Source of the DNA: Nepenthes gracilis
Lineage: Eukaryota > Streptophyta > Magnoliopsida > Caryophyllales > Nepenthaceae
NCBI GenBank assembly: GCA_033239525.1
Contig: BSYO01000025.1
Location: 8,962,001 to 9,026,000, forward strand
Direction: 5' to 3'
Length of the DNA stretch: 64,000 nucleotides
The notes beneath the pieces were generated by a model. It did not search any database and was not told the DNA's origin. It saw only the letters and a list, made by a program, of their open reading frames with translations. The position numbers and the translations under genes were made by a program. Positions 56,307-64,000 of this stretch are shown piece after piece; within the stretch, counting starts at the first letter, position 1; each line of letters opens with the position of its first letter.

Positions 56307-57470
56307 AGATTTTAATCAATTTGAAACTTTAAGTCAATAGTTGGCCTAATTGGCTACCAATCAACAATAATTACAAAATGACCATTCAAGTTAACTTGGC
56401 TACTCGTTAGATAATTTTGAATCTAACTAATTGAGTTGTCACTTAAGAAATAGGACCTCAATCATCAAATACTGACAAATCTTATGTGCATCGTAATATG
56501 AACCACCAATGAAGGCAAGATAATCGAGTACCTTATAGACACGACTATAGGCCCTCGATACTATGATTGATAATGGGATTAGAATGAAAAAATTTTTAGA
56601 ATATCAAATTAGATACCATTATTTTTTATGGTTACTTAGACCCTCAAATTTTTATTTAATGGGTTTGAAATATAGATCATTTATTTAAGTGGTATAATGT
56701 GTTTGAAAATAGAAAAGTTCAGTGTGCTAGCCCCAAATTGTCCAAAATTGTCCAACTATTTTAGGAAAATGTGGAGGACCTTCCCTCTTCAAGAGTTAGT
56801 GAGATAAAATAATACTTTCAAAAGAAATATTTATTCTGCTCATAGACTAATAATTTATAAAACCAATAGAGTGTCCTTCAATAGGATAATCAGTATGTAA
56901 CTATGTGACTCAATTCAATAATTTTTAAATGGGATGTCATATCATTAAGGATAATACTATAACGTTCAGTAAATTTTGACAATCACAACATGAAAACCTT
57001 TGGTAAGAGCTTGTCCTTGATAGTGTTACCACTCTAAATCTTGTGTATAATTTGGTTTGAGATTATGAATTAATTACCATGGCACCGTATGGAAAATATG
57101 ATGACAATCATCCCTCAACATCTAATGCCTCCACCACAAATTCTAAATCTATTTTAGAACCTCCCACGCATGTAATTTTCTCAGCAAGAGGAATTAGAGG
57201 AAAGGATATTGAAATTCTAAGGAAAAATTTTTAATTTCAGTGCTTTAACTATAAGAGTTTTGAATATATGTATATTTAAAAATATTCAAGTAACGCCTCA
57301 CTTATTGAAGGGCAAGACAAAATAAATAAAGAATTTTTTGAAGAACAAGTGTATGAACCTAAACTAAAAGAGTTCAATAACTTGGATGTTAATAATCATG
57401 ATACCTTCTTAGATTACATTAGAACTATTTCCTCTAGCCTAAGTTTCCATTCTTCTTCCCTCGACACGAT
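56307..57470 (+). pseudogene. Chromovirus Gag (third copy)
   Basis: Collinear with 44191-45441 but with many stops. The expected ATG is ATA. Recognisable phrases include the zinc-knuckle start QCFNYKSFEYM near 57240 and the [16 protein letters not shown] acidic segment near 57340. Confidence 0.75.
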
Positions 57471-57544
57471 ATTTTTGGGTGTAGTGCAATGCATCCTAAC
57501 TTAGTCCAAAGAGGCTAATGATTGACATTATTATACTTTCTTTC

Positions 57545-57870
57545 ATACTAATATCAAGGTAAACAAGAAGATAAGTAAGATTATTGTGGATAGCGGTAAC
57601 TGTATCAGTACTATCTCGGCTAATATTATTTCTCGAATGTTACACTCTAATTAATATAGTGTCATGTGAATTGATATATCTTCTATAGCAATTAAGAAAT
57701 GTTGTCATGTACCCATTTAATTCTTAGACTATAAGTATTATATTTGGTGTGATGTTATTCTAATATGCATGGGCAATGTCATTTTAAGATGACCTTGATT
57801 ATACGACTTGAATATAATAATCCAATGTTGCTCTAACTCTTACTCTTTTGTTCAGAAGGGCAAAAAAAAA
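57545..57870 (+). pseudogene. Chromovirus protease (third copy) with intact V-D-S-G
   Basis: ISKIIVDSGNCISTISA at 57571-57621 keeps the catalytic D-S-G. The later part (I-D-I-S-S-I-A-I-K-K, near 57670) is broken by stops. Confidence 0.78.
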
Positions 57871-58028
57871 ATTATCTCCATCTTCCACTCACACTTGCGA
57901 TTCATAATAAAAGAAAGGGCGTGGTAGGGACGATAAGATCACATATTATTAGTCATATAGTATTTGAACGTGTAGCTATATATGAGTTTGTTGTATTTAC
58001 TCTGATTATTCTTGAAGTCCTTTTGAAT

Positions 58029-59987
58029 TGTCATGACCTCAGACTAAAATAAGTCTTAATAATAATTATGAACAATTTCAACCAACAAAAATTAAATCCC
58101 AAAATTTATAAAATGATAACCAAACAAACTCTAAAATCCGGGTATAACCTGATATAATATCAACATAACTAAAAATGACGATAATAATAACAATAATCGT
58201 CATAGGATCTCTTGGATGATCATTTGGACAAATAAATTAGCTACGATCTGCTCCATAATATTGTAAGAAATATGTAACCAACGACAACACAACAAATCAT
58301 TGAACCATAACAAACTAAATGCTATAAAATCTAATTAATGAAATATCCTAAACAATGTTTTTTTAACAATACAATATACTATCAATATTCTATTTACCGC
58401 CCCAACAATACCAAAATACATTCGATACGAACACAATCCAAATGTGTGACTGTTGCTTATTAAAATATATGAAATTTCAATCCAATTAGCGTCTCAACTT
58501 CCAACATTTTATTCGAAACCCACTAATTTGAAGGGATAAGAAATAATAAAAAATATAAGTCGAATATTCAACAAATATCTGTATATAATATAACAAATAA
58601 ATGCGTCCAAAATCAAAATAATGGTCAATAAACATATACAAAACGCGTAAAATCACAATCCAAAAGTCCAAATGTGGTTTTATATTCAAAAATATAATCC
58701 AAACCAAAAGTTATAAGTTCCAATTATACGAAACTGACCAAATCCTAACTATGGATGAAATCTGTAAATTTCAATAGAAACCTCAAATACAAGTAAATGC
58801 AGATAAAATATATTAAAAATCTAAAATATATACAAATCAGAGATCAAAAATCGAAAGACTAATTTGAGTAAGAGTGACACAGACTCCCGATAATCTTAGA
58901 CTATGTCAACTACTATTTAGACCCAGAGGCAATGTTGCCTACATACTATTTCCTATAGATGGGAACAAAGTCACTATCTTTTGCCACTCGTAAAATGGGT
59001 GCGCTCTTAAAGTCTGTCAGATTTATTAGGACGTCTGAATGTATTAGTTTCATTCAACTTCTTATGATGGTTCTCATAAAACACAAACCGAGAATAGCCT
59101 CTATATCACATATCACAAAGCATTTCCTATCTGGCGAAAAAGGCCTAAGCTTCAACTTGGAAAGATCAAATCACAGAGCTTTTCCCTAGGTTACATACTG
59201 AATCACATAACGAAAATAGAGTTTAACCTAAAGCACAATGCATGCACGAGTAGAACAAAACAGAAATAAGTTTTCATGATTTTCATTACTAATATACTTA
59301 TATATGAATATAATACCTCAAAATATTTACCCATTTTTCATAAATAAGTAAAATCCTCGAATAGTAGCGAAATAGAAACAAAATCTTAAATCACTCAACA
59401 AATCTATATGCATGCATGAGTAGAACAAATGGAAAAAAGTTAAATGGCATGTATGTATACTAAAACTACCAAATCTAAATAAAAATAACCAAAAATAAAA
59501 ACAGACCAAAAATAGTACGTAAGGATACTTGTCTCAGCATCCAACTAAACAGATTTAATAAAATGATGTTTTGAACTACCTCTTCTCCTCCTCTCTCTTC
59601 CTTTTCCTTCTCTTTCTCTCTTCTTCTCTTCTTTCTAGTGCAAAATGACCGAAATAGTGCGTGTTAGTCCTTATATAACTGAATCAGCGTACAAGTGTCG
59701 CAGGCACACGTTAAGCGTAGTGCCAAACCGTCATTGCGCACGATTGTTGCCTCAAGCACAACCCCCATGGGAATTAGTGCTCGAGTGCCACTTTAGGCAC
59801 TCCTCGGACGCTCCCCAATCTAGAATCTACGCTCAAGCGCGCATCGAGCGTGTTTTAAGTGCCAATCTACTTCCTTGTTCTAAAAATCCTTCGAATTTCA
59901 TATTACACAATTATTTTTTATATATCCAATTTAACTCAAAATAAATTGATAATGCCAAATCAAATTAGATGGGAAGAGGGTATTACA
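58029..59987 (-). repeat. 3' LTR of the Tekay/Del-like element
   Basis: On the minus strand it starts TGTAATACCC directly after the purine-rich TAAATAGGGGAGAAT and ends GGTCATGACA, giving 1959 bp. AGTTATATAAGG (59669-59680) is a plausible TATA box, followed by a purine-rich leader. Open frames in it are not genes. Confidence 0.85.
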
Positions 59988-60083
59988 ATTCTCCCCTATT
60001 TATAAAAATTTTATCCTAAAAATTCTCGTATCTTAATACTCAAATAAGAAGGGGTATTTCCCCCAAACTTCATCATCATGTTC

Positions 60084-61549
60084 TCATGTCACTTCTCCCA
60101 TTGAATGGTTTCTCCAAAATACTTTAATGAACAGAATTATCATAGTCCACAAAATCGGATTCTTTCTATCCAAGATTTGAATCGAAACCTCAACATATGT
60201 CAAATTGTCATTGATGTACAACGGTTCATACTTAATCACATGTGAAAGATCATATACATACTTTCTTAATATAGACACATGGAAAACATCATAGTATTCC
60301 GCTAAATTCAAAGGCAGAGACAACCAATAGGCCACTTCTCCAACTTACTACAAAATTTTAAATGGCTTAATGAATCTTAATTTCAATTTACCTTTCACTC
60401 TGAATCTCGAGATTTCCTTCCTAAGATATACCTTCAAAAATATATGATTACCCACGTCGAACCTCAAATCGGATCTCCTTCTATCAGTATAACTCTTTTG
60501 GTAACTTTGAACAACAATCAGTCAATACTGAATAATCTTGATCTTATCGTAAGTGTCCTAAATATTATCGAGGCTCAAAATTTTACAATTACCAATTTCT
60601 TTCCAATTTATAAGAGACCTACATCTCCGTTCATATAAAGTCTCGAAAGGTGTCATCTCGATACTCGACTGATAACTGTTATTATCTACAAATTCTATCA
60701 ACAGTAAATAGTTGTCCAAATTCCCTTTCATCTCTAATACGGATGCACTCAACATATCTTTAAAAATCTAAATGGTCATCTCTAATTAACTATTTGTTTG
60801 TGGGCAAAACATCATTCTGAACTTCAACATGGCATCTAAATATTTATACAAGCTTTCCCAAAATTTAAACGTAAACTTCGGATTGCGATCGGAAACTATC
60901 AAAACTAGAATGCCATGCAATCTTACAACCCCATTGATGTACAGACGTGCCAACTTATCCCTTGAGAACGTCATCCTAATCGACAAAAAGTGAGCTGATT
61001 TTATTAGCCTATCCACAATCACCCAAATGGCATCTAAATTCTTTTCCATCCTAGACAATCCTGAAACAAAACTATCGTGATATGCTCCCATTTTCAACAT
61101 GAAATCAGTAGAGGGTGCAAAAATCATGGACGTTTCTTATACTCGGCTTTAACTTGTTGGTATACAATGCACCTTATCACATATACCGCAATCTCCCGCC
61201 TCATGTTTTGCCACTAGAAACTCTTTTTCATATCCTAATATATCTTATTCACTCTGAGATGAATTGTATATTTTAACCTATGAGCCTCATTCAAAATTAT
61301 TTCCTTCAATTCTTTAATATTTGGAATACAAATCCTATCCTGAAAGCAAACAATTTCATCAACTCGAATATTAAAATTTGCCCACGACTCATTTTTCAAA
61401 TCTTCGACAATTTCCATCAAATATAGGTCGCTTATTTGGGTTTCCTTAATCTTCTCCGTAATCCTGGGCTGCACTAAGAGATACAATAAAATCATCCTTA
61501 ACCATTGGGAGTGTAACCGAATGGTATAACCTTTCATTCCATCCAACAT
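60084..61549 (-). pseudogene. Tekay/Del-like integrase
   Basis: From the N-terminal side: ICIPNIKELKEIILNEAH, the HHCC region at 61235-61549. Next DFMLKMGAYHDSFVSGLSRM, AIWVIVDRLIKSAHFL and IVSDRNPKFT, the core at 60786-61127. Then DNNSYQSSIEMTPFETLY (60558-60755) and YYDVFHVSILRKYVYD (60084-60335), the C-terminal region before the chromo-like end. Catalytic D residues are visible, but the frame is broken in three places. Confidence 0.92.
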
Positions 61550-61689
61550 ATCTCATTCCTTAATCATCAAATATGCCATCAAACTTGAAGACTTCCAGTT
61601 CAAAGTATCGGTAACCACATTTTCCTTCCCTAGTGAATATTGGATTTCGCAATCATAATCTTTCAACAGGTTCATCAATCTACGTTGTT

Positions 61690-62230
61690 GCATATTCAAT
61701 TTCTTCTACGAGAACATACTTTAAACTTTTATGATCTAAATATACTAAGAATTTCTTCTCATATAAGTAATGCCTCTAAATTTTTAGTGTAAAAATCATG
61801 ACTACCAATTCTAAGTCATGGGTGGGATAATTTTATTCATAAACCTTCAACTGTCCTGACCCATAAGTAACCACCTGGCCACGCTGTATCAATACACAAC
61901 CAAACCCTTCTTAAAAGCGTCACAATACACCACAAAACCTTTTGTTCTATCTGGGATCGACAATATCGAGGCGGAGATCAATCTATTCTTCAATTTTTGG
62001 AAACTTCTCACAATATTTATCCTAAAGAAAAATTGTTCGCCTCTGGGTCAAACTTGTAATGGCACTATAATCCTCAAGAAACTTTCAATAAAGTATCAAT
62101 AATAACTGACTAAACCCAAAAAATTCTGTACTTTCATAATATTGGCCGATCGATCCCAATTGGCTACAACTTTAATCTTTTTCGGATCCACTGATACACC
62201 ATCCTTAGAAACTATGCCCTAAAAATGACA
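61690..62230 (-). pseudogene. Tekay/Del-like RNase H region
   Basis: Broken minus-strand frames read CVLIQRGQVVTYGSGQLKVYE and TYPTHDLELVVMIFTLKIWR-like segments near 61850. FLVYLDHKSLKYVL follows near 61720. Together they are the standard gypsy RNase H blocks, interrupted by stops. Confidence 0.78.
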
Positions 62231-62780
62231 TTTCTTCCAATCAAAATTTATATTTCTTCATCTTAGTGAACACCTGCATTTCCCTCAAAGTTTGCATTGC
62301 AATTTTCAAATGAGTTTTATACTCCTCAAAACTCTTTAAATAGAATAAAATATTATCAATAAAAATAACCACAAGTTGATCCAAATAAGGCTATAAAATC
62401 CGATTCATAAGATCTATAAATGTTGTCATTGTATTCAGCAACTCAAAAGGCATTACCAAAAATTCATAGTAGTCTTATCTTATTCTAAAAGCCATCTTGG
62501 GTGTATATTCACACTTAATCCTCAACTGATGATAGCCCAAATATATATCGATATTAGAAAAGACTTAAATTTCTTATAATTGATCAAATAAATCATCTAT
62601 TTTTGGGAGAGGATACTTATTTTTAATTGTAACCTTATTTAATTTCCAATAATCAATACATAGTCACATCGATCCGTCCTTTTTCACAAAGAGCATTGAG
62701 TACCCCACAACAATATACTCGACCAACTAAATTTCTTTTTTAATAGATCTTACAATTGTTACTTTAACTCCTTCAATTCA
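62230..62780 (-). pseudogene. Tekay/Del-like reverse transcriptase
   Basis: Order on the minus strand: PYKITPFELKELK (start, 62760s), LFVKKDGSM, YPLPKIDDLFDQL, DIYLGYHQLRIK, AFRIR...YYEFLVMPFELLN and QLVVIFIDNILFY (62345-62380). The catalytic second Asp is Asn (F-I-D-N), and there are many stops. The family is clear. Confidence 0.88.
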
Positions 62781-63085
62781 AATGGGGTTATTTTGTAAGG
62801 AGCCCTAGAAATCGGTGTAGATCCCAATACAACATTAATAGCAAATTTGATTTCTCGCACAGGAGATAACCCAGGCAAATTTTTTAGAAAGACATCTTCA
62901 AATTCACATACCATGGGAATCTCCTCAATGGCCACATTATGACTCATAAATGTGATTATATACTCCAAATAAACTCGACACCATCTTTCATTAGATAATT
63001 TTTTTGAAAAAACATCTTTAAATTCACATACTAAGAGAATCTCCTCAATGGTTACATTATGACTCCCAAATATAGTCACACCTAT
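62780..63085 (-). repeat. 120-bp tandem duplication before RT
   Basis: ACATCTT(C/T)AAATTCACATAC occurs at 62892 and 63012, with the following CTCCTCAATGG(C/T)(C/T)ACATTATGACTC also repeated. The encoded EE-I...VCEF-x-DVF segment is therefore present twice. Confidence 0.85.
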
Positions 63086-63099
63086 CTTTCATCAAATGG

Positions 63100-63560
63100 C
63101 TCACATGTAAGGTGGAAATCAATTCTGTCATCTCCCTTTTGACTCTTTCTTGAAATTAAAAGATTCATACCCCGTAATACAGAACAAAATAGACTTATTA
63201 TAGCAATCTATATTGACATGATAGCACGTCAACCAATCCATCCCCAAAATGATATCAAAATTTGACATATTAAGTAAGATCAAGTGTGCTAATAATTTAT
63301 ACTTGTTGACCTAAATCAGACTCTCGGGATACACAATGCCGACTAACAAAGACTTGCTTATCAGGGTAGATACTACCAATCCACATTCTAAAATTTGAGA
63401 GGCACATGCAAGTTGTAAACAAATTTTGAAGTCACAAAAAAATGTGTAGACTCAGGATCAAGCAAAATATATGCCACAGAATAAAAAATTTGCATATTAC
63501 CTACTACCACCAATGGGTCCTTCTTTGCATCCCTTGCCGTTGCTACAAAAGCCCTTCCCG
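63100..63560 (-). pseudogene. Tekay/Del-like protease
   Basis: Minus strand: LLDPESTHFFVTSKFV near 63470-63420, the catalytic block, where the expected D-S-G-S-T-H appears as D-P-E-S-T-H. Then MSNFDIILGMDWLTCYHVNI near 63270-63210. The I-L-G-M-D-W motif is highly typical. Confidence 0.85.
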
Positions 63561-63599
63561 GAGTAGTGGTCTTCTTTCTAAATGCCTCAGAGGAAAAGG

Positions 63600-64000
63600 A
63601 TAGTGCTGCGCCATAAGGCTAGCTTGGTTGCAATTAAAACACGCTCTACTTTGATGGTAATATAGCCTCCCAACATGATTTTAACCACAAAATTCACACA
63701 CCATCCTCGTACACTCGGGCTTCATCGATGAAGACTTAACCCTGATTGACTTTTCCTTATCTTGAGCCTTGAATGGGAGCCGCAAACCCTTGAACTTTGG
63801 CCTTTATTATCCGACTTCCTTTAAAAAAATTTTTCCCTTAGCTACTCTTACTAAATAAGCAAGGCCTGATCGAGCACTTTGCTATATGTCCGTAGACGGA
63901 GGGGCACTAATTACTTTCTGATCAAATCCTGGAGTCATTGTAAAAACTTTCAGACTCTTTGGGCCTCATTTGTCACCACATGAAGAGCAAAATGGGACAA
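63600..64000 (-). pseudogene. Tekay/Del-like Gag, zinc-knuckle end (partial)
   Basis: Minus strand reads CTRMVCEFCG, then RACFNCNQASLMAQHYPF, a C-x2-C...H zinc-knuckle region. It continues beyond the window edge. Confidence 0.7.

Larger units (their letters stand above)
54540..58028 (+). mobile_element. Chromovirus copy of the same family, interrupted by a Tekay/Del-like element
   Basis: LTR 54540-54876 (start TAATGCGGACACTAT, derived from TGATRCGGACATCAT), primer site TTTGGTATCGGAG at 54878-54890, leader to about 56306, gag 56307-57470, protease 57545-57870. The pol part stops at 58028, exactly where the Tekay-type LTR starts. Its remainder should lie beyond the window. Confidence 0.85.
58029..64000 (-). 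mobile_element. Tekay/Del-like Ty3/gypsy chromovirus, incomplete at the window edge
   Basis: Left 3' LTR 58029-59987. Then, on the minus strand from left to right in reverse order, come the integrase C terminus, integrase, RNase H, RT, protease and the zinc-knuckle end of gag. The 5' part lies beyond 64000. The C-terminal YDVFHVSILRKY and NSYQSSI phrases are characteristic of this lineage. It is inserted into the chromovirus at 54540. Confidence 0.92.

Overview
This is plant nuclear DNA, dense in retroelements and poor in genes. The evidence for a plant is the set of plant-type LTR retrotransposon lineages (Tat-like, Tekay/Del-like and another chromovirus family) and one host gene with plant-style GT-AG introns. 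That gene belongs to the ROOT UVB SENSITIVE (RUS, DUF647) family. A repeat-rich eudicot seems likely, but I cannot name the species. I see no rRNA, tRNA, CRISPR or prokaryotic features.

Layout, left half. Positions 1-472 hold a tandem array built on ACTCCGG. Positions 473-3828 are a 5'-truncated, decayed LINE on the minus strand. From 3829 to 24600 runs a T-rich satellite with a monomer of about 1.17-1.24 kb. Two LTR retrotransposons split it, both on the minus strand and both with recognisable 5-bp target duplications. The first (4345-9761) is short and has no recognisable pol. The second (10352-21473) is a Tat-like Ty3/gypsy element with gag-pol remnants on the minus strand. It also carries an antisense gene with an intron on the plus strand. 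Removing both elements with one target duplication each restores a 1171-bp satellite monomer. Positions 24601-29400 are a rearranged, decayed viral-like or retroelement-like coding block on the minus strand. It contains a TATA-type promoter and internal direct and inverted copies of its own sequence, but no reverse transcriptase that I can see.

Layout, right half. Eleven consecutive exons of the RUS gene lie on the minus strand between 52416 and 31136. They join in phase and contain no stop codon before the natural one. The N-terminal exons would lie beyond the window or be lost. The introns are swollen with transposons: an old gypsy RNase H-integrase fragment (32040-33760), and, inside a 13.6-kb intron, a truncated minus-strand chromovirus (38600-41674) head-to-head with a complete plus-strand chromovirus (42306-49346, target duplication CATAG). 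Another intron is mostly one MITE-like element. Upstream of exon AVGVG lie a Copia-like LTR (53154-53509), another copy of the chromovirus family (54540-58028), and a Tekay/Del-like element (58029 to beyond 64000, minus strand) inserted into that copy.

The genes do not form a pathway. The organising theme is nested insertion: satellite, then LTR elements on the left; host introns, then layered gypsy elements on the right. The most notable signals are the RT-less viral-like module with its own promoter, the spliced antisense gene inside the Tat-like element, and a head-to-head inverted pair of chromoviruses inside a transcribed host intron.
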